Assembly (NCBI GenBank): GCA_030248065.1
Contig: JASAMV010004987.1
Span: 1-64,000, forward strand
Length of the DNA: 64,000 nt
Origin: Rhynchonema sp. JSB1_4
Taxonomy: Eukaryota > Nematoda > Chromadorea > Monhysterida > Xyalidae
Direction: 5' to 3'
Every line of letters begins with the position of its first letter. Position 1 is the first letter of the stretch. Shown in pieces: positions 45,481 to 58,100 of the stretch. The translations under genes were made by a program, and so were the position numbers. The notes beneath the pieces were generated by a model. The model did no database searches, had not been told where the DNA came from, and worked only from the letters and a program-made list of their open reading frames with translations.

Positions 45481-46278
45481 TATTGCAATGTTTGGATGAT
45501 GACAGAATTCGGAAATACGGACTTTCGATGGTGAAAACCATAAAAATACTGAATCCTTGAAAGAATCTTACTTTGCAGCACCAGCCAAACCCCAATTCTC
45601 TGAAACATTACTGGGCAGACGGGGTCTGCTTGACAACGCTGGTCTGGTCAGGTTACCATGGACAGCAATATTGAGACGACAACTCCTGGGTGTGGTGTTT
45701 GGTTGGTTGATGTGCTCTGTTGTTGTCAAAGCGTCCTGCTTCAGCAAAATAAGACTTCAACACCTTTTATCAGTTTTCGGTACATGTTAACGCAGATAAA
45801 CCTTTCTGTGAACAATAATATGATGCGCGTAGTAAAAAAATCACTTCCCTAATAAAAGTTGACCAAAATGAATAACAGCAATGGCGTGCAGAACAAACAC
45901 AGAATCCCGTGTAAAAAAGCTCATGTCATGAATCCATAGCATGTACATCATTAACAATCTGTCATGCAAGAAATCAATAATTTCCAAAACTAATGGTTTT
46001 GCTCCAATGCTCAGCTCTACTCTGTCACATTAAGTCCAAGTAGTTCAACGACGGGCTCCGCATCACACTTAGTGATCAGATCGATTTGGGCAGATACGAC
46101 GTTATCAACAAGATTGCTACACGGGTCAAGTTTCTGGCTTAATGCTTTACGCGTGGGTACAACCACAACAATGTACATACGTATGGCCATCTATTAGGAG
46201 AGACATTCGAGCTTTTGAGAGACAGCCCTTGGCCACTTACAGTGTGTACGTGTCATCATGACAGCATACTCTATCAAT

Positions 46279-49200
46279 TCACATGTCATCCACATAGGCC
46301 CTGTACTGCGTGCGATCAGGCCCATCCACAAATTGAATCTGTTCAATCATCGATGCCAATTCGCTGTAATCCATCGGTTTCGGCGGTGGCAGCGATCTGG
46401 CCGAATGCGCTGATGCACTTCGCGCACTGTGATAGCTCGAACCAGTTTGAGGTCGATTTCTGGATCGCCGAAATCCGACCAATTCAATTTCTCCGATATC
46501 GGTCGAACTGATGATGACGGGCTCGAGGAAGGAGCTGAGATTGGATGATTCGAATGAGTCTCGACGACCAGCCCCGGAGTGAATGCCATTGAGCGTGGTG
46601 ACCGCCGTTGCTAGATCGCCTGCAGATGCGTTTTATTAGGTATATTTGTGATGTCGAAACGTCAACGCCACAGGTCAATTCAACGCCCATGAGCTAAGTG
46701 CGACATACCTATTGCCAGCTCAAACTTTCAGTGATGGAATCGGATGCGGCTTGGTCAAGGATATCAAGAGAATTAGGTACTGTTGGATAAATTCGGCCAG
46801 CATAAACGTCATCCCCAGACAGCTGTACCTTTTAATATACAACTTCTACGCTTGTCGAAACTTGTGGCGGCATGAGTAAAGTAATACTCGAAAAGACTCC
46901 CCCCATGCAAAAAGTCACATGGCCAAGGCAATATCGATCCGATCACCAAGTTTGATGATAACCTATGTACACCAATAAGATAAAAATCACAGTCACATAA
47001 TAATGAAACATTAGCGCAGATACAGCGTCAATCGAGATGTAGTACCTGCAGCATCCATGGATGCCTGCTTTCGCGCCCGCTCCTCACTCTTTTTGCGCTG
47101 CACACGTTCCATCTTCCAGGCCTTGGTCAGATTGATGAAGAATATCGTCAGCTCCATCATGGACACAAGACTGATGCCTGAATCATCAAGGTGACTAAGT
47201 GCTTAAGATGGTTATTTAGTTTTTTGGTTATTGACCCATGGCCTCGATGGGCATGATAACAAGTGGGGCGGACAACAACTCTGACAATATCACAGTCTAC
47301 GCCAGCAATCGGGATCGGGATCCGCTAGTTTCAGTCACCGTAAGGCGGAGAAAAAGGAAGAAAAAACCACCGATGACAACTTCCATCGTGCTGACCTCAA
47401 AATGTTGCGTGTCAACGCAAACAGCAACTGAGAGACAAAGCATATATTTACTGCAGAAAGCAGAACCGCAAAGGGAGCAGGAAACGAAGCGGAAAAACCC
47501 CCCCCCCACCCCAAAAAAAAGGGGGATTAACAACGGCAACTTCTGGGTCAAAAGAGATGGCTATAAAATCGGTAAGCTGTTTATCATGTTGGAGTAAATC
47601 AGCCATGAAGCGTCCTTCAAATCGTGCTTCGAAGATGATGTTGATCCGAGCTGTTACTAACCCAGCCACAATCCCATGGTGCCGCCGAAGTCAGCCAACA
47701 GACTTTCTATTGTGTACATCGGTTCTTCGATGAACATTTCGTAGTTGAGCTCTCGATAGTAGACTTGGATCAACGCTGCGTTTCGTCTGAAAATGGAATA
47801 GAGTTCAATATCAGTCCAATAATTTGCTGGAAACGTTAAACAAAATTTTCAACCTGTATCTTTCAATACATAAATTATCATTCGGTCTACAATCGGCCAC
47901 CTGAAAATGGCAGAACATAACGCTATTTTTTGAAATTTTGACCTAACACCAAAATGGTGGACGACTAGCTCACTTTTCCCGACGTTGAGGGCCAAACCGT
48001 GGTTGAGAACGACAGCGTGTGCGTTGTTTCCCTAAACCAGTTGAAGATGGAAAGTTTCTGTTGTTAGTAAAATCTCTGAAACTGAAGATTTCTCACTTGC
48101 ACGGTTGCAGACATTGACAATAACGTTCGTAGTTTTCGGCGAAATCATCCATTTGACGCTCAAGACACGTTCCTGGACGGGAAATTGTGAATGTTCGTGT
48201 TTGTAGGATACACTGGAGAATGACAGATGTATGGGCAGTGTAGTTGATCCGACCTGACTTCACGTCCTTCAACAGTTGTAATGATTCTCGTCGTTAGCGA
48301 CTGTCTTAAGCGAGTTAGGCAAGCGCAAACCAACCGATGTGCGTTGTTTGCTGCCATGGGCATCTGGTGCATTCGCACTGACGATGACCTGGTGCACCCG
48401 CGCTTCTGCGAGAGCAAGTCGAAACTGGCACCCACCAAAAACCAGGTGCACGATTCACATTGACCCCTATGACTCACTGGCCTTTCCATCATGCACTGGA
48501 CATGATGTTGTATTGAGCGGTGTCGGGTACTGAGGATGCGCGCAGCCACAAGCATTCACAAATCGATGCTGTGCACAACTGCGGAAACAGCCCTCCAGTT
48601 TGTAGGATGTGTTGTGGAAAATGTACTCCTGTTTGTCGTGTGCCGTCTCGCTGTTTTCTAGATCTAGACACTTGCCGTATGGCGCCGTTAGACGCTGGTA
48701 GGCGCGCTGGAAATAAATTTGGAAAAATTGAAAAAAATGTAGCAAATTTCGTTGGTTGGATGCCTGACACACTTATGAATAACTGAAAGAAACCAATTTC
48801 ATCGGTCCCTGTTGTGAAAAATACCTTTTACACTGGTCCTAAAATACTGTCATCAGCAAATCTCGAAATATCTCTAGTACAGACTATACCTAGACAGAGG
48901 GCCAAGTTCAACACCGGTCAAAAAATGGCCAAAGTCAAAAATGTCACGAATAACGCCTGCCTGACCCTCGATATGGCCAGCATAGCCATTGTGCCAACCG
49001 GCACGCCCGTGCCCTCCACGGCCGGGAACGGTTGATCGGCTTGGTTGTGCGCTGTCACTTGGAATCCGACTGACTCTGATGTTGGCATGTACTCGTCGCG
49101 ATCGACATACGCCAACAGACGAAGACCTGTGTCGTTGTATAAATAGGGAATGAAGTGCATTAACACAGACGATGTTCGGGTGCACCATCGTCCGTCTGTG

Positions 49201-52200
49201 AAAACAGGACAGACAGGCGAAGCAGAAACACGATGCACAATTCACATTCACATTATGAAGCTTTGGATATCGTCCACGATTAGCTTCGATTTTGCATAGT
49301 GGATCGGCATTTGCAAAAAACGTCCTGGTCTGCAGCGAGATGCTTTACGTTTACGTACGCGTTTCATCAAAGATAATGAAGTTGGCCCCAACCATTTACC
49401 GTAATCCGGTCCCGCACGTGTGGTGTGTTTTGTCGCATTCACATCCCAATTGAACGTGTAACAGTTGCCAAAATTCGGGTCAATCGTCTGCTTGAAGTCT
49501 CTGCAATAATGTAGATTCGAGATTCGATTGATGTTTGTTCATTTTCTACACACATGCCCTTATCCCTTGTTGATTTTATCCCTGAAAGGTCAATATGGCT
49601 CGAAATTATCAGCAAATCCACTTATCATTCCATTCCACTATTCTGCTCCTGCTGATTGTGATGACGGAAGTAAACGCAAAATCTCGTTCGTTTGAACGGA
49701 TTTTTGTAAATTTTATTCCAACCACTGAAAACTTTCTTTGATTTTTGTAGAGTATCGACTAGATGTTTATACTGACCAAGGCGACGGTTATGACTTGAAA
49801 CTGGGCTTTGCACTGCAAGATGACAAGGGACAAACCACTGAAGAAAGACAGTTGAATCGAACTGCATGTGCAAATGAGACGGACGCGTGTGACAAAATGT
49901 TTGAAAGGTATATGAATTTGCATTTAAAAATGAGTACATTAGGATTTTTAAACAAAATAAATACGCTTAATGTGTGGCATCAGAACTATATTCTAAAGAA
50001 ATGTAGTGGATCCGTTAACCGATTCATCTACAACCTGGATCTGAGCAACATGGGACGCATTACCTCGATAAGAATCCGAAAAGAAGGTCATTCAAACTGG
50101 AATCCACGACAAGTGCAGTTTTGGGATGAGACCCGACCGACCGATACCAGGATCACTTTCACTGGCCGGTTGGTACATACTATTTTTTATCTGCTTTGAT
50201 CTGGACAATCCGTGTTGTCATGCCCATTGATTGGTTGATATGCTGATTCCAACCCACGCTGCCTGCTTGCCACTTCAGCGGCGCACAAGATCTGCGTGGC
50301 AACGAGTTCCACCTCATCGCTACCCCAACAACATTCCCGTCAGATGGTGGTCTTCTTGCCAAATCAAACAACAGTGACGGCATAAATAACGGGCCCAGTA
50401 ACGGTTCGGCCACCCCATCGAAAGCGGGCGATCCAAAATCAGACAACTTCGCCACATTCAAACTGCTATTTATCCTGGTTGTGGTCATTATCGTGATTGT
50501 CCTGATCGTATGGGGCGGTTACTACTACTTTGTCGTGCGACCGAAGGGCAACTTGCCTGATTATCGCAACGAGAACGAGCGCATACATCGCAGAGCAAAA
50601 ATGGATGTGTGTAACACAATTGTTTGTTACATTGTAGCAGTTTAAATTGTGATTATTGAACACAACTAATTTTTTAGCGCGAAGCCCTGCGTGCAATGCG
50701 CGAGCCATCGCCCGATGCCCAGATACCGAAAGACAAATACAGATTCCATCGAAAGAAAAAGTTCAAGACTGGTGTTAAGGTTTAGTTACAATAAAAAAAT
50801 TTCAATTCAGCCTTTTAGAACGTATTATCTTTCCAAATATACAGGTGCCGAAAAAGCATGCATTCTTTGACATGACCGCAGATGATGAACAGATCGAAGT
50901 TGACAACGATTTGCGAGTACAGTTCGATAGTGAGGTATTACTATAGATCATGAAAATTATAGAAACAACATTGCAGTATGTATATTCCAGTTTAAGAGCA
51001 AACTTACATATAACGCATGCATCTTGAAGGTGAACGTGCACGAAATCTCGGGCCGCGGCAAGGACCAGTTCCTGTCTGAGTACGGTTACGACCATCGACG
51101 CGAACCGACACCGCAAATAAAGGAAACGAAGAAAAAACAGGACAGGATCAGAAAATCAAGTATAAATACATAGTGCCCTATTTTTGCGGCGTTTCAATTG
51201 AAGTTGGCACGAAATATTTTCAGGAAGTAAGGATACAGAAAAAGGGCCCATTCCCCCACCACCGCAGCCACCAACCGATGAAGTGTGAGTTTCTTAAGTT
51301 TTCTCTTTTTTAAATAATGAACTTTCCTATTTACTTTCAGGAAACCCCCTGAATCGACCATTGAAACTGAATCAAAACCGCCGACTGCCGAAGAGGAACC
51401 ATCACCTCCAAGTCCAAAGACGCCACCACCAAAGACACAAACCAAAGGTATGTACAGCACATAATGTATGTAGACTAAGGTACATAATACCGAGCGTATC
51501 CTTGATTTGTTTAATTTTTTTTGTTGAGAGCTGCACAATTTTTAAATTCGCGATAATAAATGATTGCAGCTAAATCCGAAGAAAAACCCGCAAAACATCG
51601 AGTGATGCCGAGTGATCTAGAAGAGGTACCCGTTTTTGACATCGACAACCACTCGGGCAAGCAACAAACCGAAGAAAGCGACGAGCCGAAATCAGAATAC
51701 ATGAGTTCGTGAAACATCAAAAACGGTTTTTTGAAACGTTGTGCTTAGTTTTGGTACAGAAACACGGATTTACTGTCGTAAAATATACCTATTCGCGAAG
51801 TTTTTTTTGAATTTGATAGCTGATGTTTCACTCAATGTAACGACTGTTCCACCGACGATTATTAGTGTGAGAGTACGATTAAAGATCCTTGCATGCTTCA
51901 CCACTGATTCGAATACTACTTTTCAATCATTCATTTCTCGATAGGGTCAGTAAATTGCAGTGTTGTATTGGTGTCGTGACAGTGCGGTTGTTTATGCGCA
52001 CGGTAATAATATTATAAAAACGACCAACTTGAGCAAATCGCACGGTTTGCCACCGAAGGCGCACTTCTTGACGATGTGAGTGAACGCGTGTGACAAATTG
52101 ATGCGTTGTTCGACCGGCAGTGCCGACACCGTGAACATGATGTTCTCACGACCTTTGGTTTGCACGGCAAGAGGGTCGGACATACCCTGAAACACCAAGG

Positions 52201-55102
52201 AGAACTCTCAGAAAATTGTGCCTGCCTGATCGACCAACGTCAATTTGATTGAGTTGATGGGCAACCATAACAACTCAGAAACGACAGATAAGCCAGATTG
52301 ATGGCGGTGTACCCTCTACACAATGACCCTCCACACAAGATTCCCTCTGAACAGCCAAAAATGGCGGGTCCCGATCGTGTCACAATAGAGAGCGCCACAT
52401 TATAGCAATATGCGAGTTGTTTTGTAGCACCGGATCATCGTCATTGCAAACGCAGCGTGATTACGCACAAGACGTCATCACTCACCTTATAGCCCATCGC
52501 TTTCACCATTTGTCTTCGTTCCCGAATCTTCTTGACCACTTGTATCAATTCCACCGATTCATTGCGCGCCAATTCGTTCGTATCAGCAGCTGTAACCACA
52601 TTGTTGAACAATGTTTCAACCGGAATGAATGAGTTGGAAGAGAGAATCCTGCAGACCAACCAGTGATCAGTTTATTGTATTCGGCGTTAACCAGATCCGA
52701 ACCGATCGTGTCATCATCATCTGAATCGTCGTTGATGATGTCCGCCAACTCCTCCACCTGAAGGTCAATGACTGTTTGTATTCGTTTGAGGTATGTACTT
52801 CACTGCAGATGAACGAAATACCGTCGATGGGCATGATATTAAGTAACAAGGGGAAAGCATTCCAGACCCTGTCGCTGTGGCTTACAATGTGCACAAACTT
52901 GCAAGTCTGGCTTACCATCATTTCTGGCACTTCTCCTCCGTCCTCGGGCGGCTTATTGATATCGAACTTCTCCAGCTTTGCTACCTAAATTGCTTCATGT
53001 CGTTGGTTTTACGTTTTTCGAAAAACTGCAAATTTTATCTAACCTCAATTTCATGTATCATCTGTTCAATGTCTTTCTCTTTCATCTCCAATTGCATGCG
53101 GCCACCAGGCAGAATGTGAATTTTCGGCAGCGACATTGACGCGTCAGAGTTAACAACCCTGAATTTCAAGGCAATGTTAAAAAACGGGCGGGTTTCTGAC
53201 AAGGACCTTTGATTAGCGCCGTTTGACAGTTACTGTATATCACAATTTAGACACCGTGGGGCAGTCGTGGGGTACAACGGACAGGGTGCTTGCTGCTCGG
53301 TAATGAAAGAAGAAAGCGAAGTTGTGTTACCGACCCTTGGAAATGAAAAATTTTAACGTTAAGCCTGGGACATTTAATTCCAGTCGAGTGAAACATTAAA
53401 GTGGTGTGGTGACAACACACAAAACTATTCATTAGCAAATATACATACGCACCCAGTGAACGTAATAACCTACCGTCGGTTATCCTCGTAAATTAGATTG
53501 GTTCTCACAATAATCCTTAACAAAAGTAAAAAAATAATTCAAAATTTATACACATCTACTGTAACATTCAAGCAAATTCATTTTAAAAACGGACAAAAGT
53601 AAAAGAAACCTGTAGGTTGATAACCTGTTTTGCATGATGACGCAGTGGTTGTAGTCCTGATTGCAAGCACAATAGTGTTCCTCCGAACTAAGCTGACTTG
53701 GCAGCGCTGCATCCTCAGTCTGGCTGTAGTTGGCAGTCTGCGCTTCAGGGGGTGCCTCGCTGGTGCGACGGAACCGGGGTGCAGCCTTCAGTTCAGGGGG
53801 TAGACTGCAGTGACCCCCGCCATTGCAGTCCGTGCACGTTGTGTACATCCATTCGGTGTCTGGGTCGGAATTTGATTCATTATAGTGTTGATTTGTCTTC
53901 ATTGTTCTTATCATGCTAATGGGTGATGGTCGCATAACGGTAGCGTGTCGAAAGTGTGCATAAAAAGAAGCACACAAGAAGTGTGTGAGCTTGTTCTTCG
54001 ATTCCTGTCTATTTTCAGCACTCTTGTGACGAACGTATTATACAATGTAAGGCGTAGTCGCTGTCCCCGCGCGTGTCGTGAAACAAAATGGTGAGCGGTG
54101 GTGCACCAGGTCATCGTCAGTACTGTAAACAAAGACAACCAGCCATTCATAAGCACAAATCTCACCCGGATAGCATGGCCAAGCAGTGCCCGCGCCGCGT
54201 TTGTTCCAATCACAAATACAGGGTGTAATACTATTGCCCTCATCTGCATCCTCCGGTCGGCCCACCATACACGGTTGTGTTGATTCACTGTTTGTGGGAC
54301 AATGGCACACACCGTACGCTGGTTGATGGGGGAAATCACGACGCACTTGTCCTGGATGTGTAGAGTGTCAAACAATGTTTGAAAAAAAAGCACGTGACCA
54401 AGCCAGATCCGATCCCATCACCAAGTTAAATGCTCGCGGTTAATCAACTAACGTTTGCTTCTTCTGGACGTTAATTGAAGCGCTGCATTCATGATGTTGA
54501 GCTGGAATGAATTTCGTGCAGTTTTGTAGTTCTTTGCTGTTTTTAACAATTAACTTTAAAAAGTTGAAATGAAACAAAATGACATGATGACCAACCGCTG
54601 ACGCAGCACTTTCCAGTTTGTACAGTGCGTGCACCCTAAATGGGTTCTGGTTACAGATGGTGACTGCAGGAAACGGGGCTTTGTCGTACAATAGCTGAAA
54701 ATCCCCGATAGATTTTGCTGTAATTTTTATCTAGCATAAAAGAAACAACAACCGCACCTCAATCGACACGGATTTCTCGAATCTCAAGTACGTGATGACA
54801 ATCATGGTTATCTGGTAGATCATCGCCGAAATGCAGATGATAAACACAACCGTCCAGAAGTTCCTCCACTTTTTGTTCGGAGCCACGTAAGCGTGTGATA
54901 TTCCGTGTGCAGTGCATTGCTCCAGATACTCTTTGGAGACTTCGGTCATGGACTTTGGCTTCAATTGCACGCTGGCCATGATTAGGGACTCACTGCTCTC
55001 TGGGTCTTGGTCCCGGTCTCGGTCGGATTTGGATGAATTGGTTTTGGCGATTGATCTTGATCTGTAACTGCGTATACGGCGATTTCGACCAGGAGGGGCC
55101 AT
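46279..55102 (-). CDS. DEG/ENaC (amiloride-sensitive) sodium channel subunit
   Basis: About 19 exons from the ATG at 55102 to the TGA at 46279, roughly 950 residues. The N-terminus has CTAHGISHAYV and TM1 (WTVVFIICISAMIYQITMIV), then FPAVTICNQNPFR. The extracellular part has a Cys-rich insert (CHCP, CICDW, CYPG, CTDCNGGGHC, HYCACNQDYNHC), an acidic segment (DDSDDDD), then KKCAFGGKPCDLL, PNFGNCYTFNWD, LRLLAYVDRDEYMP, a gating-region LEGCFRSCAQ...NACGCAHPQYP, CQCLQPC and a 50-bp exon (about 47902-47853). The pore end is SLLADFGGTMGLWLG-ISLVSMMELTIFF, with the degenerin GxS form (GIS). Exons 52186-52029 and 49500-49400 are separated by a 2.5-kb intron holding another gene. DEG/ENaC trimers conduct Na+ and serve mechano-, acid- or peptide-sensing. 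Boundaries of exons 3-5 are approximate. Confidence 0.9.
47499..47525. repeat. Poly-C / poly-A / poly-G cluster in a DEG/ENaC intron
   Basis: Runs of C, A and G lie together within about 30 bp. They could be slippage-prone or assembly-sensitive. A similar C run (about 16 C) is at 63785-63799 in the tetraspanin gene. Confidence 0.8.
48354..48398. repeat. Intronic motif A, DEG/ENaC copy 1
   Basis: CATCTGGTGCATTCGCACTG continues into ACGATGACCTGGTGCACC. Similarity with the copy at 49155 extends about 100 bp, including TGTGAATYGTGCAYC further along. It is in the intron before the CQCLQPC exon. Confidence 0.75.
49155..49187. repeat. Intronic motif A, DEG/ENaC copy 2
   Basis: TGCATTAACACAGACGATGT continues into TCGGGTGCACC, a diverged copy close to the acceptor of the LRLLAYVD exon. 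Confidence 0.65.
49595..51712 (+). CDS. Single-pass membrane protein with extracellular PLAT domain, nested in the DEG/ENaC intron
   Basis: Ten exons close in phase: 49595-49685, 49751-49907, 50007-50168, 50279-50606, 50678-50779, 50845-50934, 50991-51159, 51224-51284, 51341-51447 and 51570-51712, giving 469 residues. A signal peptide (STILLLLIVMTEVNA) is followed by a PLAT/LH2 domain: YRLDVYTDQGDGYDLKLGFA, then FESGSVNRFIYNLDLSNMG and ITSIRIRKEGHSNWNPRQV. A Ser/Asn/Gly-rich stalk leads to the membrane span (LLFILVVVIIVIVLIVWGGY). The cytoplasmic tail is long and basic, then Pro/Thr/Glu-rich (IPPPPQPPTDE, SPPSPKTPPPKT). PLAT domains bind lipids or membrane proteins and occur in polycystins and LOXHD1. 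The architecture of a single PLAT domain plus one span is uncommon. The whole gene lies, on the opposite strand, in one DEG/ENaC intron. Confidence 0.88.
54101..54122. repeat. Intronic motif A, DEG/ENaC copy 3
   Basis: GTGCACCAGGTCATCGTCAG on the plus strand, opposite in orientation to the gene-relative direction of the 48354 copy. It lies just after the exon ending in CYPG. Confidence 0.75.
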
Positions 55103-58100
55103 TTTGTTGATTGTGGTTTTTGTTTAGAGCAATACAAAAAATGGGCTGTGTTCAACACAGCATCACAAATACAGTTTGGATATTGGTGCCATGCGCGACA
55201 GCAAGACTGAGTTTTATGGCGAGAATACAACGGAAATACGTTTAGTGGAAATCTCGTCACGGAGGAAGCAATAAGTTGTTTGCCTGGGGGTCATGCTTGT
55301 GCGCTCGACCCAAATATATGTATGTTGAGTTCACAACACAACGAACATCTGGGCATTTCTTCCGTCGGGGGCGATAAAAACCGCTTGACAGGCGTGTAGA
55401 ATTACAGTAATCCAATATTTTAGAGCGCTGACGTGAGCAAAAAGAGAATGCGCTTATTCCAGACAGCTACTTCAAGTCAAAAGACAGTCATGTGTGAAAG
55501 AGATGTTGCGTTTTGAGCGCGGTTGGTGGGCTCTTTTGCTTTGAAACTGAAGCCATTGCTGTAATTGAAATATTTTCAAACCGGAACTGATAGAAAAAAC
55601 TACCAAAGAAAAGTCTCAACTCAGCCCGGCAATGAAAGACCAAAATCTAACACTTTTCGTTTGAACAAAGAATTCAGGTATAGTAAGTTTGAAAGTACCA
55701 AATATTGGAGTTCTGCACCACCCATTTGTTCACGGAAACCCATGCATGATAATGTAAATATACTGTATTTGCGTAATATTTGCTGTCAGCCTCAGTCACG
55801 TTAATGGCGTGAAAGTTTGACCAAAGTGGAAGCAACGTTTGAAAAGTTGGAAGTCGTCAGGTCAAGTACGAAATCTAGCGGCATCAATTGTACAGCTAAA
55901 AAGAATAAAGCAAAAAGGAGAAACCCGGAACGTCGATAAAGATAAAGATGTCAGAAACGAGCGCCATCGAGCGTGATGTATGTGCGGGCGAAACGAAGTC
56001 GTTCCGGAATCCACAAACGGTCTGCAAAAACACTTCAAAAGTCGATGCCAAACTTGATGCAGCACAGTCATTTTTCGTCGGTGTGTGATGCAAGAAAAAA
56101 GACTGAAACCTCCACCGGTAGAAACGCGATGATTGGTGAAGGGCTCGGCCATGTGCTGTAGCGATACTGACATGATGTGACATCTATGGGACACATTACG
56201 CTCACACAGAAGTTACATATACCATTGATGTTCAACTTGAAAATGGATCGACAGATGCGGTGAATGGACGAACAAAGCAATGACAAACGGATGTGTTGAC
56301 TGGTAGTAATGTGCTCACTCAGGGCTAGGGGTGACACAAGCTGGCATTCTGCTCTATTTCATAAAAAATAGGCCTAATGTTCCTCAGTACCGAAAATGCA
56401 TAACAAAACGTACGCTGTTGTTAAAAACCCGTAATTTATTACTTAATAGGTGAGTGCAAAAATGCCCACGGATAGCGTGTGTACTTCGCAGTAAGGATGC
56501 CTCGTGCACCACCTTCCTGTAAGAATTGTGCAATAAAAAACGCGCTTCACGTGTAAGTTCCCAGTAAAATTCACAACTCCGAACAGTATCAGGTCTTTCT
56601 TCACAAAGGGATTGTGAAATTCAGGTAATGACGAGCAGCCAGCTGGCAATAAGGCCGAAGCTACATAACTGCTTGTGTTGTGTCATTCGTGTGTGAAAGG
56701 CGGTCTTGTAAAATTTTATGTGACAATTGCGGAGCGACTACCTACAATGTACATGGGGTGATGGTGTGGATAGTGATCACGGTGCATTACGTAGCATATG
56801 ACGTTCTGTTGCACGCGTAAGTCAAAGACAATCCCAGCCAGTTCATACCAAAGGCTTTAAAAAGCCCACTTATGAGGCTGGTCAGTATGACTAGAGACAA
56901 ATCGGACCATAAAGCTGAGGCTAACCATAAAGCACTGGACGAAAAAGAAGCAATTTTCATATACAGGTGTGCCCAGATACAACACGTTCAATACGTTGGT
57001 ATTACACAAATTTAAGAATTTGTAACACTTTACGTTTGGGTGCCACTAAGCTATTGGAATCAGATCTGACAGCAGTCATCCGCTGAATCTAACCTACAAT
57101 ACATACGGTATACAATATGCATACCTACTGTATGTGCTACCGGCATCGTTGCGAGAGTGGTTTATCGTAAATGTATGACGTGTGTGTGTGTGTGTGTGAA
57201 CCTGAAGTGAACGGGGGTGGAAAACGTGCGAAAAGTGACAGAAATGATGGGCGATAACGAGCGGTGCGCGCGCGTCACCAACAAAGTCGGTAGTGCCTTA
57301 TGACCGTGTTTGGAGCATTTGGCACCGGCTCGGCACAAAAGTGATGAATTAACAGGTTTTCAATGTTGAATTGTAAGACGCCCCACAGCTTAGGAATGGA
57401 TTGTGTTTGGACATTATCGGTCCTGAGTAGAAGCAACGCCTGCCCAGGTAGTCGTGCCGAACTTGGGTACTGAAACCAGTGAAATTTGACTTGGAGGACC
57501 TCACCTGCCTGCACCTATGTAATGAACGCAACCACGCAAAATGGACAGACGCCGTAAAAATGTATCTCAATTTGTGGTTCTTTGAATGTTCAAAACAAAA
57601 ACGTGCAAAACTGCAGTGGTACTCTGGGCCCGAATAATGGGTGTTTTTGCGGTGTTTTGATCTTTTGACAGCTGTTGACGCTCGTAGTTTTGGTATATCA
57701 GAGCATTTCAGGTGGAAAGAACCTAAGGAAACAAAATTTTTAACTGGAGGGAAGTGAGACAAAAATGTGTGGGGTCTTGAACCTGTCACAAAAAACCGGC
57801 AAAAAAGTGGCAGAAAGGATGTTTTCGGACACAACACCGAATCAATCATTGCGCCTTGAACTCTTCTAAACACGGAGGCAATAAGTTGTTGGTCTTGGGG
57901 TCCTATCTAAAAAAGAGAAAAAGTATACCTAAAACAAGGTGCAACCTGAAGAAGAACGAAATTGTCCGAAAATAGATGGGTCTAATTTCAGCAACAAACA
58001 CGCCTATATAGGTATTTCTCCTGACTGCAGTTGTTGAAAGTGAAAAGGTCTTTTGCGATGTGCACAAGGGACATTCCATTCACTCACCTGGACAAGGACA

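Noticed and set aside
46279..49500. Reading the two halves of the DEG/ENaC gene as two separate channel genes
   Set aside because: The right part has only TM1 and the finger, the left part only the later ectodomain and TM2, and the junction 52029/49500 joins in phase to KPCDLLK-DFKQ.
57349..57873. 174-codon minus-strand frame
   Set aside because: No domain or signal, and no matching splice sites; likely chance.
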